Counted from the first letter of the stretch, positions 48,945-57,928 are shown. The stretch is DNA of 64,000 nt from Ureibacillus thermosphaericus (GCF_012396605.1 NZ_JAAXPW010000005.1:40026-104025), one strand, 5' to 3'. Made by a program: numbers and translations. The notes: generated by a model not told the origin, from the sequence alone.

Positions 48945-48992
48945 TAGTTATATTTTTATAGAGCAATTAATAATTTCTATCCGACGAGAAAA

Positions 48993-49045
48993 CTAGAGGC
49001 CATCTAAGTAGCAATTGCTATTTTATGGTCTTTTATTTTTGCTAA
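48993..49045 (+). terminator. Probable terminator of the sulfate transport operon
   Basis: AGGCCAT pairs with ATGGTCT (one wobble). The nearly palindromic TAGCAATTGCTA lies in the loop, and a T-rich tract follows. Confidence 0.6.
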
Positions 49046-49176
49046 ATACGCTTTAGTTGGAATGCGTCAAATTAAATTATAGTTAAGAGTAAAAAATACG
49101 CTTATTAAATCATCCTATTTAATGAGTGTAATCATTCGTTCCCAAATTTCTTGAGACATGACCAAAGTAATCAAGT

Positions 49177-49220
49177 TGGAAAGAGTTCGATTTGCGTATT
49201 GCTTAATCGAACTTTTTTTG
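49177..49220 (+). terminator. Terminator with no obvious upstream gene
   Basis: AGTTCGATT pairs with AATCGAACT around a 12-base loop, followed by seven T. It lies about 60 bp ahead of yunF and 130 bp beyond the first cysA terminator. The interval 49046-49176 has no supported open frame. Confidence 0.75.
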
Positions 49221-49277
49221 TATAATCGTTTATACTTTTTTATATACAACATAATGAGGTAAAATGGAGAGAAAGAA

Positions 49278-50132
49278 ATGATAAAAATTGGTCTTACTGG
49301 ATGGGGTGACCATCCTTCAATATATCGTGAAAACTCCACAAAAAGAGATAGGCTTTTTGATTACAGTGGTCATTTCCCAATAGTGGAAGTAGATACATCC
49401 TTTTATGCAATTCCATCAGTGAAAAATGTTGAAAAGTGGATAGAGGAAACGCCAGAAAATTTCCAATTTATCGTGAAGGCATATCAAGGAATGACCGGTC
49501 ATGGTAGAGATAATATTCCGTATCAAAACCGACAAGAAATGTTTGAAGCATTCCGCCAATGTGCCAATGCCTTTCACAAGTCCAATAAATTAGCTATGGT
49601 ACTAGTCCAATTCCCACCATGGTTTGATTGTACCTCTCAAAATGTAAAGTATATTTTATATGTTAAACAACAATTAGAAGAGTTTCCAATTGCTATTGAA
49701 TTTCGTAACCAAACTTGGTTTCAAAGTGATAGAGAGGAAGCAACGATTCAATTTTTAAGAGAAAATGGACTAATTCATACCGTTTGCGATGAACCACAAG
49801 CCGGTATTGGTTCAGTGCCCTTCGTTCCGAAAGTAACAAATAAGAAAGTACTTGTCCGTTTGCATGGAAGAAATGTTTTTGGATGGCGTAATTCGGGTAC
49901 TCCTAATTGGAGAGAGGTTCGTTTTTTATACGACTATACAAAAGAGGAGCTAGAAGATTTAGCAAACAAAATAAAAGATTTGGAATCCAATGCGGAAGAA
50001 GTTTTTGTACTTTTTAACAACAATTCAGGGCATCATGCAGCAAGTAACGCAAAAATGTTTCAAGAAATTTTAAATATCAATTTTGAAGGTCTTGCACCGA
50101 AGCAATTAAATCTTTTTGAAGGGGAATTTTAA
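49278..50132 (+). CDS. yunF: DUF72 family protein (YunF)
   Basis: This 284-residue TIM-barrel-like DUF72 protein has unknown activity. Family hallmarks are the opening IKIGLTGWGDHPSIY, VEVDTSFYAIPSV, the FIVKAYQGMTGH strand, VLVQFPPWF, PIAIEFRNQTWF and YVFFNN-like VFVLFNNNSGHHA near the end. ATG 49278 follows GGAGAGAAAG. Its stop overlaps the start of the next gene by one base. The neighbours yunE and yunD are as in B. subtilis. Confidence 0.88.
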   Translation: MIKIGLTGWGDHPSIYRENSTKRDRLFDYSGHFPIVEVDTSFYAIPSVKNVEKWIEETPENFQFIVKAYQGMTGHGRDNIPYQNRQEMFEAFRQCANAFHKSNKLAMVLVQFPPWFDCTSQNVKYILYVKQQLEEFPIAIEFRNQTWFQSDREEATIQFLRENGLIHTVCDEPQAGIGSVPFVPKVTNKKVLVRLHGRNVFGWRNSGTPNWREVRFLYDYTKEELEDLANKIKDLESNAEEVFVLFNNNSGHHAASNAKMFQEILNINFEGLAPKQLNLFEGEF

Positions 50133-50953
50133 TGGGATATTTACTTCTTTCCATCATCGCACTTTGTGCTGGAATATTAGGTTCGTTAGTTGGATTAGGG
50201 GGAGGGGTTATTTTAATACCAGCAACGCTTTTTTTCGGTATTAATTTAGGCTTTTTTCCTGACATTACTCCGCAGCGAGTCGTTGGTTTATCTGTAATCA
50301 TGATGATTTTCATAGGTTTGTCTTCAACGATTTCATATATGAGATCAAAACAAGTGGATTTCATAAGCGGATTAATTTTTTTTATAGGTAGTGCACCAGG
50401 TACAATATTGGGCGCTTGGTTAAACAAAGGGTTGGATATTGATTCATTTAATTTATATTTCGGTTTTTTACTAATCGTTTTGTCAACAATATTGTTTGTA
50501 CGAGATAAGTTAAAGCCCATTAACTGGTTTATTGATCACGGATTAAAAAGAAGTTTTACAGATCGCCAAGGCCAAAGTTTCGAATATGGCTATCCTATAT
50601 GGTTTGCTGTTCTCTTTTCCTTCTTTGTCGGCATGATTTCAGGATTATTTGGCATAGGTGGAGGTTCATTACTTGTTCCTGCAATGGTGTTATTGTTCCG
50701 TTTTCCACCACATGTTGCAGTTGCTACTTCGATGTTTATGGTGTTTTTAACATCATTAGTCAACTCGATGAGTCATATATATTTAGGAAATATCCCTTGG
50801 CACTATACAATTCCCGTAATTGTTGGGGCTTATGTAGGTGCGAAATTAGGTTCAGCTTTAAACAAACGATTGAAATCAAAAACGGTTGTTCTTGTATTGC
50901 AAATCGTTATGGTATTAATCGGTATCCAATCGATTTTAGAGGGGCTATTTTAA
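50132..50953 (+). CDS. yunE: TauE/SafE family sulfite exporter-like membrane protein (YunE)
   Basis: This 273-residue membrane protein of the TauE/SafE (DUF81) family has about eight helices. The two glycine-rich repeats are typical: GILGSLVGLGGGVILIPAT in the first half and GMISGLFGIGGGSLLVPAMV in the second. Relatives export sulfite, sulfoacetate or other sulfur-containing anions; the actual substrate here is unknown. Translation is coupled to yunF by a one-base overlap. Proximity to the sulfate operons is suggestive but the order is conserved also where those are absent. Confidence 0.9.
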   Translation: MGYLLLSIIALCAGILGSLVGLGGGVILIPATLFFGINLGFFPDITPQRVVGLSVIMMIFIGLSSTISYMRSKQVDFISGLIFFIGSAPGTILGAWLNKGLDIDSFNLYFGFLLIVLSTILFVRDKLKPINWFIDHGLKRSFTDRQGQSFEYGYPIWFAVLFSFFVGMISGLFGIGGGSLLVPAMVLLFRFPPHVAVATSMFMVFLTSLVNSMSHIYLGNIPWHYTIPVIVGAYVGAKLGSALNKRLKSKTVVLVLQIVMVLIGIQSILEGLF

Positions 50954-50975
50954 ATATTGAGAGATGGTGAATAGT

Positions 50976-52340
50976 TTGCTAGAAACGATTCATTTTTATC
51001 ATACAAATGATTTACATAGCCATTTCGAATATTGGTTGCGTTCTCAATTTTTCATTCGAAAAGAACGCCTTGCCTACGCAGAACGTGGAGAACCTAGTTT
51101 TTTATTTGACATTGGCGACCATTTAGATCGTTCGAATATATATACCGAAGCAACGCTCGGTTTAGGGAACGTCAAACTATTAAATGAAGCTCAATATGAT
51201 GTCGTTACAATCGGAAATAATGAAGGAATTACGTTAGATTTTGACGAACTTTATCATTTGTATGATGAAGCAAATTTTGAAGTAGTTGTCGCTAATTTAA
51301 AGGCAGCAAATAGAGAAAATCCGAAATGGCTAAAACCATATACAATCTTAGAGACTAAATACGGAACAAAAATAGGTGTAATTGGTGCTACAGCTTTTTA
51401 TGAATTGTTTTATAAAGAACTTCAATGGGATATTGTAGAGCCGAGAAAAAAGATAATTTCTATTGTTAAACAGCTTAGGGAGCAAGTCGATATCTTACTA
51501 TGTTTATCTCATTTAGGAATTACGGAAGATGAATTATTGGCTCAAGATTGTCCAGATTTAGATGTAATTTTTGGTTCTCACACTCACCACTTTCTTGAAA
51601 CAGGTAAAATGGTAAATGGTGTTTTGCTCACTGGTTGTGGTAAATTCGGGGCATATACTGGACACTTAACGATTCAATTTGATCACCGCGAGCGAAAAAT
51701 TATTCGGAAAGAAGAAAAGATTATTGATAATGCATTGTTACCTGAAATTGACGGGGAAGTGGAGTTTCTAGAACAGTTATCGAGCACTGGCAAGGAGTTA
51801 ATGAGCGAAACGATTTTCCAAACAACGAAAAGTTATAATAAAGAATGGTTTCATCATTCCCAAATTTCTAGGCTTTTTGCAAAAGCAGTATTGGAACATA
51901 CGGGTGCCGATTGTGCGATGTTTAATGCAGGAATATTTTTAGATGGCTTGAAAAAAGGTAATATTAGTAAATATGATATTCATCGAATTTTACCCCATCC
52001 CATTAACTTATGTGTTGTAGAAATAACTGGTAGACAATTGAAGGAAGTGTTTCTTCAAGCGAAGAATGATGAGTGGTCACAACTTGAGTTAAAAGGATTA
52101 GGTTTTAGAGGATTAATTTTTGGAAAAATATTAACGTATGATTTTTCGGTAAACAAAAATCGGGAATTAATTGTAAAAGGAGAAGTCAGTGACTTAAATC
52201 GAACATATCAATTAGCGACGCTTGATATGTTTACTTTTGGATATTTTTTCCCTAATTTTAAATATGCGAAAAAGAAATATTTTTTACCATATTTTTTGAG
52301 GGACGTTTTAATAGATTATTGTAAACGGTATTTAAATTGA
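50976..52340 (+). CDS. yunD: Metallophosphatase / 5'-nucleotidase family protein (YunD)
   Basis: This two-domain UshA-like protein has an N-terminal metallophosphatase domain (IHFYHTNDLHSHFE, FDIGDHLDR, TIGNNEG, LSHLG, GSHTHH) and a C-terminal 5'-nucleotidase domain (GADCAMFNAGIF, HPINLCVVEITGRQLKEVF). There is no signal peptide, so it would be cytoplasmic. TTG 50976 is preferred because GGTGA lies five bases upstream and the protein then begins LETIHFYHTND. The in-frame ATG 50964 is an alternative with a weaker site. The length of about 454 residues matches YunD. Confidence 0.87.
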   Translation: MLETIHFYHTNDLHSHFEYWLRSQFFIRKERLAYAERGEPSFLFDIGDHLDRSNIYTEATLGLGNVKLLNEAQYDVVTIGNNEGITLDFDELYHLYDEANFEVVVANLKAANRENPKWLKPYTILETKYGTKIGVIGATAFYELFYKELQWDIVEPRKKIISIVKQLREQVDILLCLSHLGITEDELLAQDCPDLDVIFGSHTHHFLETGKMVNGVLLTGCGKFGAYTGHLTIQFDHRERKIIRKEEKIIDNALLPEIDGEVEFLEQLSSTGKELMSETIFQTTKSYNKEWFHHSQISRLFAKAVLEHTGADCAMFNAGIFLDGLKKGNISKYDIHRILPHPINLCVVEITGRQLKEVFLQAKNDEWSQLELKGLGFRGLIFGKILTYDFSVNKNRELIVKGEVSDLNRTYQLATLDMFTFGYFFPNFKYAKKKYFLPYFLRDVLIDYCKRYLN

Positions 52341-52430
52341 AAATTTTTACTAAAATGTTCCTAAATGATATTACTGGCTATATAATATAATTTGGAATAC
52401 TGAAATCGGCAGAATGGGGTAAACATTATT

Positions 52431-53528
52431 ATGCGACTCATTTCTATTAATGCAGCAAAACCAGGAATGATAATGGGGAGAGCAATTTTTAACGAATCAG
52501 GACACCCATTAGTGCAGCGACATGTAAAAATGACCGAGGGCATTATACGAAGATTAAAGCAAATGAACATTCAATATATATATATTGAAGATGAAATTTC
52601 CAAGGACATTGTAGTGGAAGAGACGGTACCCCTAGAACTCAGAGCAAAAGCTGTATCGAATATTGAGCGTTCTTTCCGTCAAATGAAAGGATTAAATAGT
52701 CGTGATGCGGCTTTTGTTTTAGATAAGCAATCAAAAAAGTTGAATTTTTTAGTAGATGATTTGTTAAAAACGATATTTAGCAATAATGAAATGTTAACGA
52801 TAATAACGGATACTTATCTTTATGATGAAGCGTTGTTCCAACATTCCTTTAATGTAACCCTTTATTCTCTTGCAATAGCGAAAGAACTCGGATACCCGTA
52901 TGAAGATTTACGTACAATTGGAATTGGCGCATTATTACACGATGTAGGTAAAATGGTGCTGCCACTCGAAATTTTACATAAACCTGGACAATTAACTGAT
53001 GAAGAATTTGCCATTATGAAACTACATACCCGTTACGGGTTCAATATTTTACGAAATTTACATACGGTTTCTTTATTAGTTGCTCATTGTGCCCTGCAAC
53101 ATCATGAACGTTTGGATGGCAGTGGATATCCAAGAGGATTAGTAGACAATGAAATTCATCCATATGCAAAGATTATTGCCGTGGCCGATGTTTTTGACGC
53201 GGTGACATCTAATCGGGTTTATCGCGATAAAATGTTGCCTTCGGAAGGAATTGACCTAATTGAATCTGATAGTGGCACACTTTTTGAAAAACGAGTGGTA
53301 GATGCTTTGATTAAAAGTGTTGTACACTATCCAAATGGAACGGTTCTTTGTTTATCGGATGGAAGAAGGGGAATCGTTGCAAAACAAAATACTAAACAAT
53401 CCTCCCGTCCCTATGTTCGCATTTTTGAGGAAAACGGTATGTTATTAAAGTCTACGTATCTTTTAAATTTAGAAGAATTTCCGCAAGTTGAGATATTAAG
53501 AGTAGATACTGAATATTTACAGCCTTGA
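52431..53528 (+). CDS. HD-GYP domain protein
   Basis: This 365-residue protein has an N-terminal DUF3391-like segment (AAKPGMIMGRAIFNESGHPL) and a C-terminal HD-GYP phosphodiesterase domain. LLHDVGKMVLP supplies the HD pair and HHERLDGSGYPRGL the GYP motif; DVFDAVTSNRVYRDKM follows. Such domains hydrolyse cyclic di-GMP or related dinucleotides. There is no membrane segment or receiver domain. ATG 52431 follows GGGGT. Its terminator also contains the ribosome binding site of yunB. Confidence 0.9.
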   Translation: MRLISINAAKPGMIMGRAIFNESGHPLVQRHVKMTEGIIRRLKQMNIQYIYIEDEISKDIVVEETVPLELRAKAVSNIERSFRQMKGLNSRDAAFVLDKQSKKLNFLVDDLLKTIFSNNEMLTIITDTYLYDEALFQHSFNVTLYSLAIAKELGYPYEDLRTIGIGALLHDVGKMVLPLEILHKPGQLTDEEFAIMKLHTRYGFNILRNLHTVSLLVAHCALQHHERLDGSGYPRGLVDNEIHPYAKIIAVADVFDAVTSNRVYRDKMLPSEGIDLIESDSGTLFEKRVVDALIKSVVHYPNGTVLCLSDGRRGIVAKQNTKQSSRPYVRIFEENGMLLKSTYLLNLEEFPQVEILRVDTEYLQP

Positions 53529-53534
53529 ATAGTC

Positions 53535-53576
53535 ATCTCCTCCTGTTCATAAAATTAGCTAGGAGGAGATTTTTTG
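53535..53576 (+). terminator. Terminator-like hairpin that also holds the yunB ribosome binding site
   Basis: ATCTCCTCCT (53535-53544) pairs perfectly with AGGAGGAGAT (53561-53570), followed by TTTTTG. The right arm is the ribosome binding site of yunB, whose TTG start is at 53574. Transcripts that pass through would fold with the yunB start hidden, so yunB translation may be controlled. Confidence 0.7.
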
Positions 53577-54353
53577 TTTTCACGAAAACCTCGTAGAATG
53601 ATGATTCGGTCACCGAATAGACGAAAAAAAAGAGCAAATCGTTTTGCATTATTTCTTATGAGCTTTGTATTCACTGTGATATTATTTTTATATTTTTTAA
53701 ACTCTCGATTGATGCCAACCTATTTAGATTATGCTGAAGTACAAACATATAAAATCGCCTCGCATGTAGTAAGTAAGGCAATCAATGCAAGAACTTCAAG
53801 CGTGCTAGATGTGAATGAAATAATTGAGGACTTGCCTACGGAATCAGACTACATGTTGACAACGAAATTTAATACTGAAATTATTAACCAAGTCCGCGCG
53901 GAAACGACAGCCCTCGTAAAAGAACATCTAGAAATGGCGGAAAGGGGAGACTTGTCCCAGCTTCCTGAATTAGAAAATGTAGAATATGATGTTTCGGAAA
54001 TTCAAAGAGGGGACGGCATTGTCTTTTTTGTTCCACTTGCTCAAGCGTTAAATCTGCCCCTATTAGGTAACTTAGGACCTAAAGTGCCAATACGTTTTCA
54101 CATCATTGGAAATGTTTCGAGTGATGTTGCGACAACCATAACAGAGTTTGGAATCAATAATGCACTTGTAGAAGTGAACATTCGCTTAAAAGTAAATGTC
54201 CAAATCATCGTGCCATTTGCTAGTAAAACTGCTACTGTAGAACAAACGATTCCAGTCGCAATTGGACTAACTAGAAGCCAAGTTCCAAATATTTATACAA
54301 ACGGTGGAGATGGTGCACAACCTTCTATTGAAGTCCCTGTTCCATATGAATAA
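53574..54353 (+). CDS. yunB: Sporulation protein YunB
   Basis: This is a membrane-anchored sporulation protein. The 259 residues have a basic N terminus (RKPRRMMIRSPNRRKKR), one helix (LFLMSFVFTVILFLYF) and an extracytoplasmic domain. That domain contains VSKAINARTSSVLDVNEII and GNVSSDVATTITEFGINNAL, matching YunB. In B. subtilis yunB is sigma-E dependent and supports sporulation. Start TTG 53574 is the only one at proper distance from AGGAGGAG. It is the strongest evidence here that the organism forms endospores. Confidence 0.9.
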   Translation: MFSRKPRRMMIRSPNRRKKRANRFALFLMSFVFTVILFLYFLNSRLMPTYLDYAEVQTYKIASHVVSKAINARTSSVLDVNEIIEDLPTESDYMLTTKFNTEIINQVRAETTALVKEHLEMAERGDLSQLPELENVEYDVSEIQRGDGIVFFVPLAQALNLPLLGNLGPKVPIRFHIIGNVSSDVATTITEFGINNALVEVNIRLKVNVQIIVPFASKTATVEQTIPVAIGLTRSQVPNIYTNGGDGAQPSIEVPVPYE

Positions 54354-54472
54354 TAATAGAAAATAATATTAATGAACTTTATCGATATTGTTAGTTGTTG
54401 CAAAAGCATTAACATGATATATTGACAAGTAGGTTATACTATTTTTTCTTAATTGATAGGGGCTGATACGAA

Positions 54473-55372
54473 ATGAGCAATAAAGAAATTTTAAGGAAAC
54501 CCGAATGGTTAAAAATAAAGTTAAATACGAACGAAGAATATCGAGATTTAAAAAAATTAATGCGAGAAAATAACTTGCATACTGTTTGTGAAGAAGCACG
54601 TTGTCCAAACATTCATGAATGTTGGGGAGAGAGAAGAACGGCAACGATGATGATTTTGGGGGCTGTTTGTACCCGAGCATGCAGATTCTGTGCGGTTAAA
54701 ACGGGACTTCCAAATGAGCTGGACTTACAAGAACCAGAACGTGTTGCTGATTCAGTAAAAATTATGAATTTAAAACATGTCGTAATCACAATGGTTGCGC
54801 GTGATGATTTAAAAGATGGCGGAGCAAGCATATTAGCTGAAACAATTCGCGCCATTCGACGTAAATCACCGCAAACTTCTATTGAAGTCCTACCTTCTGA
54901 TTTAGGCGGGGTAGAGGACAATTTACGCATTGTCATGGATGCAAGACCAGATATTTTGAATCATAATATCGAAACTGTTCGAAGACTTACTCCGAGAGTC
55001 CGTGCTAAAGCAACGTATGACCGTTCACTAGAGTTTTTGCGCCGAGCAAAAGAAATGCAACCGGATATTCCGACAAAATCTTCTTTAATGATCGGACTCG
55101 GTGAAACATGGGATGAAATTTTAGAAGTAATGGATGATCTCCTTGCTAACAATGTTGATATCATGACAATCGGACAATATTTACAACCAACGAAAAAACA
55201 CTTACCAGTTAAAAAGTATTATTCACCTCTAGAATTTGGAAAACTTCGAAAAATTGCGATGGAAAAAGGTTTCAAACATTGTGAAGCAGGTCCTTTAGTT
55301 CGTAGTAGTTATCATGCGGATGAACAAGTGAATGAAGCAACGAAAACTAGACAACTCCAAGCAGAGATGTAA
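54473..55372 (+). CDS. lipA: Lipoyl synthase
   Basis: LipA is the radical SAM enzyme that inserts two sulfur atoms into octanoyl-GcvH. The 299 residues have both clusters: the auxiliary one in [12 protein letters not shown] and the radical SAM motif CTRACRFC. The C-terminal SSY motif is present ([10 protein letters not shown]). ATG 54473 follows AGGGG. It needs Fe-S clusters from suf; its substrate GcvH is at 27.4 kb. Confidence 0.97.
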   Translation: MSNKEILRKPEWLKIKLNTNEEYRDLKKLMRENNLHTVCEEARCPNIHECWGERRTATMMILGAVCTRACRFCAVKTGLPNELDLQEPERVADSVKIMNLKHVVITMVARDDLKDGGASILAETIRAIRRKSPQTSIEVLPSDLGGVEDNLRIVMDARPDILNHNIETVRRLTPRVRAKATYDRSLEFLRRAKEMQPDIPTKSSLMIGLGETWDEILEVMDDLLANNVDIMTIGQYLQPTKKHLPVKKYYSPLEFGKLRKIAMEKGFKHCEAGPLVRSSYHADEQVNEATKTRQLQAEM

Positions 55373-55414
55373 TGAAATAAAAAGTGATCTAGTCGTAGAA
55401 TTGGAGGGGTTTGG

Positions 55415-55747
55415 GTGATTGTAGTCGAAGGAATTGGCTATGAGTTAATTGAAAATTATCGTGACGGTTTTCAAGACGAGGCATTTATAAATCGATATAC
55501 GGACGTATTAGCGAAGTATGATTATATCGTCGGAGATTGGGGATATGGTCAACTTAGATTAAAAGGATTTTTTGATGATCGTAATCAAAAATCTACCTTT
55601 GATAATAAAATTAGCACCGTTCAAGATTATTTATTTGAGTATTGTAATTTTGGGTGTGCATATTTTATTTTAAGAAAAATTGGCCGAGTCCCACAAGAAA
55701 AGCTTGTATCAGCTCCGCAGGGGTATTCTCACGACAAAATCAAATAA
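55415..55747 (+). CDS. yutD: YutD family protein (DUF1027)
   Basis: This 110-residue conserved Firmicutes protein of unknown function contains YELIENYRDGFQDEAFINRY, YIVGDWGYGQLRLKGF and YCNFGCAYFILRKI, the signature blocks of YutD. It is soluble with no enzymatic motif. The GTG start at 55415 has GGAGGGG nine bases upstream. It lies 42 bp behind lipA as in B. subtilis. It converges on the DUF3055 gene. Confidence 0.9.
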   Translation: MIVVEGIGYELIENYRDGFQDEAFINRYTDVLAKYDYIVGDWGYGQLRLKGFFDDRNQKSTFDNKISTVQDYLFEYCNFGCAYFILRKIGRVPQEKLVSAPQGYSHDKIK

Positions 55748-55757
55748 GAAAATGAAG

Positions 55758-55785
55758 GCCATCTCCCTTGTTGGAGATGGCTTAT
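55758..55785. terminator. Terminator between yutD and the DUF3055 gene
   Basis: GCCATCTCC pairs with GGAGATGGC around CTTGTT. T-tracts are weak on both sides; it probably works in both directions. Confidence 0.6.
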
Positions 55786-55788
55786 TGA

Positions 55789-56055
55789 TTATGACAATAA
55801 TTCCATTAAATATTCTCTTAAATCTTCAGCCTCTTCTTCTGTTTTATTAAAAACATGTTCTAAATAGCCAGGTTCTTCTAAATCATCTGGTCCGATAATC
55901 GCAAATCGGCCAAATTGCATATCTAAAACAAGAACTTTTCCATAAAAACGTGTCGATTGCATAATCGCTAAATCATAGCGAAGTTTTTTTCCAGTAAAGC
56001 TGACAAATCTTGTCTTTGTATCTTCTATATCATCATATAAGAAAAATCGTTCCAT
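55789..56055 (-). CDS. DUF3055 (SAV0927) family protein
   Basis: This 88-residue acidic protein has unknown function. It begins MERFFLYDDIEDTKTRFVSF, has a beta-rich middle (YGKVLVLDMQFGRFAIIG) and ends with an acidic helix (FNKTEEEAEDLREYLMEL). The pattern matches DUF3055, found next to yutD/yutE in many Bacillales. ATG 56055 follows AGGAGA. It is transcribed leftward, against its neighbours. Confidence 0.82.
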   Translation of the reverse strand: MERFFLYDDIEDTKTRFVSFTGKKLRYDLAIMQSTRFYGKVLVLDMQFGRFAIIGPDDLEEPGYLEHVFNKTEEEAEDLREYLMELLS

Positions 56056-56142
56056 CGCTGTTTTGGTCTCCTTCCAATACTACAGAATATGTTACTATAG
56101 AAGCGGGAAAACTATCAACTTTTTGAATTGGAGGCATTTGTC

Positions 56143-56592
56143 ATGTATTTTGTTGACAGAAATAAAATTACGAGAACTTTATCATATTTAGATGAAATCA
56201 TCTCCATTTTTGAACAGAAAGAAGATTGGTTAAAAGATGATATAACAAAATTAGCATTGGAACGCATTACACATAATGCAATTGAATCAGTCATCGACGT
56301 TGGAAACTTGATGATTGACGGTTTTATTATGAGAGATCCTGGCAGCTATGACGATATTATTGACATTTTGATTGATGAAAAAGTTATCGCAAGTGAAAAA
56401 GAAAAGCCATTCAAAGAATTAATCAGTTTACGCAAAAATATCGTCCGTGAATTTACACAAGTAGAAATTGAAAAGGTTTATGAAGTGTTAAAAAATACAT
56501 TACCAGCGTTAAAAACATTTTCAAAAGAAGTAACGCAATATTTGGAAAATGAATTAGGACCAGTGTCCGCATTTTTACCGGAGGATCGTTGA
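56143..56592 (+). CDS. yutE: DUF86/HepT-like protein (YutE)
   Basis: This all-helical 149-residue DUF86 protein is related to HepT toxins of HepT/MntA systems. True HepT enzymes carry an R-x4-6-H-x-Y motif. The corresponding stretch here is LRKNIVREFTQVE, with Arg and Phe where His and Tyr are expected, so RNase activity is unlikely. No MntA-like nucleotidyltransferase gene is adjacent. ATG 56143 follows TTGGAGG; the frame from 56128 includes that site. It overlaps yutF by one base. Confidence 0.86.
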   Translation: MYFVDRNKITRTLSYLDEIISIFEQKEDWLKDDITKLALERITHNAIESVIDVGNLMIDGFIMRDPGSYDDIIDILIDEKVIASEKEKPFKELISLRKNIVREFTQVEIEKVYEVLKNTLPALKTFSKEVTQYLENELGPVSAFLPEDR

Positions 56593-57356
56593 TGAAGCAC
56601 TATCGAGCGTACTGTTTTGATTTAGATGGCACAGTATATCGTGGAAAAGAAGTTATTCCTACTGCCATCCAATTCATCCATCAATTAGAAGATAAACAGT
56701 TAGATTACTTTTTTGTAACAAATAATTCGTCGAAAACTCCTTCCCAAATTAAACAAACACTTCAGCAGTTCGGATTGAACGTTTCTGAAAAACAAATTTA
56801 CTCAAGTTCATTAGTGACTGCAAAATATGTGAAAAAGCATTTTGGACAAGCTAAAGTATTTGTTATTGGCCAGGATGGAATCCGTTATGCACTTCAACAA
56901 GAAGGAATTGACATAGTGGAAGAAAATCCTGATGTAGTTGTAATGGGAATTGATCGAAAAATTGATTATGAAAAATTAACGAAAGCTTGTATTGCTGTTC
57001 AAAATGGAGCAACCTTAATTGGAACGAACGAAGATATTAAATTCCCAACAGAAAAAGGGTTCCATCCAGGGAACGGTTCTTTTGTTAAACTCGTTAGTCA
57101 AGTTTCTAATGTGGAACCAATGTTTATGGGGAAACCGTCGCCAGTTATGCTAGAAATGATACAGCAAGAATATGGCTATAACAAAAATGAGATGCTAATG
57201 ATTGGAGATAATTACGATACGGATATTTTATGTGGTATTCGCTTTGGCTGCGATACTGTTCATGTCAATACGGGTGTCGTGAATACGGAGAAAGTTAAAG
57301 AAAAAGGGGTACAACCAACTTACTGCATTAATGATTTAAGTGAATTTGAATTATAA
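56592..57356 (+). CDS. yutF: HAD-IIA family sugar/nucleotide phosphatase (YutF)
   Basis: This 254-residue haloacid dehalogenase phosphatase of the NagD/AraL group has motif I FDLDGTVYRG, motif II FVTNNSS, the C2 cap with VVVMGIDRKIDYEKL, then motif III Lys in FMGKPSPVM and motif IV GDNYDTDI. Relatives dephosphorylate nucleotides or sugar phosphates; the substrate is not decided by sequence. ATG 56592 overlaps the yutE stop codon (TGATG), so translation is coupled. Confidence 0.92.
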   Translation: MKHYRAYCFDLDGTVYRGKEVIPTAIQFIHQLEDKQLDYFFVTNNSSKTPSQIKQTLQQFGLNVSEKQIYSSSLVTAKYVKKHFGQAKVFVIGQDGIRYALQQEGIDIVEENPDVVVMGIDRKIDYEKLTKACIAVQNGATLIGTNEDIKFPTEKGFHPGNGSFVKLVSQVSNVEPMFMGKPSPVMLEMIQQEYGYNKNEMLMIGDNYDTDILCGIRFGCDTVHVNTGVVNTEKVKEKGVQPTYCINDLSEFEL

Positions 57357-57474
57357 GCGTAACAAAAATTTGTCATAATAAATGATAGATATACGTTATA
57401 GCTAGTTGTCTTCTGCGGTACTCCTTTATAACTTGCATTTATCACATATAAAATGCGACGAGAGGGGGCATTTG

Positions 57475-57531
57475 ATGTGGCCACCTGACTACCGTAGAGA
57501 CAGCTTAAAAATATTCATAGTAAATATTTGA
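57475..57531 (+). CDS. Possible small ORF, 18 aa
   Basis: The frame MWPPDYRRDSLKIFIVNI starts at ATG 57475, seven bases after GAGGGGG, and its stop touches the following terminator. That arrangement (good ribosome binding site, ORF, terminator) is what a real small gene or a small RNA would show. No homologue is known to me. Confidence 0.35.
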   Translation: MWPPDYRRDSLKIFIVNI

Positions 57532-57532
57532 G

Positions 57533-57575
57533 CCTGACTAAAAGTTAATACTTTTGGTCAGGCCATTTTTCAATC
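57533..57575 (+). terminator. Rho-independent terminator after the small ORF
   Basis: GCCTGACTAAAAG pairs with CTTTTGGTCAGGC (one wobble), followed by CATTTTTC. It would end transcripts from yutE-yutF or from the small ORF. Confidence 0.8.
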
Positions 57576-57601
57576 TGTATCTAAACGAAATGATGACATG
57601 A

Positions 57602-57838
57602 TTAAAAAAGAGGGTTGTCTTTAATATATTCATAAATCTTTTTCGTCAATTCTTCAGGAGTATCAGCTTCAACCATGTCTCCATTGACGAGAGCATATAA
57701 CTTCTCTGAACACATTGTACAATAACTTAAACAACCGTATTCAAGAACATCTATATTTGGATCATTTTCCAATACATCATATGTTTCTTGAGAGCCCATT
57801 GCTAAATTCGAAATACAAAATTCTACTAACGGATTCAC
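57602..57838 (-). CDS. yuzB: DUF1450 protein (YuzB)
   Basis: This 78-residue protein has a thioredoxin-like ferredoxin pattern: [12 protein letters not shown] and [20 protein letters not shown]. The four Cys could bind a metal or a 2Fe-2S cluster, but DUF1450 has no proven function. It starts at GTG 57838 after GAGGTGAA. It is divergent from yutJ, as in B. subtilis, so the Rex sites between them could affect both. Confidence 0.9.
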   Translation of the reverse strand: MNPLVEFCISNLAMGSQETYDVLENDPNIDVLEYGCLSYCTMCSEKLYALVNGDMVEADTPEELTKKIYEYIKDNPLF

Positions 57839-57903
57839 AAAGGTTCACCTCACTCAAAAAAATCCTACTCTTAAATTTTACATTCGTCAATGAAATAAAC
57901 TTT

Positions 57904-57921
57904 ATGTGAATCCTTTCACAA
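57904..57921. promoter_or_regulatory. Rex operator-like site 1 upstream of yutJ
   Basis: ATGTGAATCCTTTCACAA matches the 18-bp Rex consensus TTGTGAA-N4-TTCACAA at every conserved position but the first. Confidence 0.7.
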
Positions 57922-57928
57922 AAAACTA

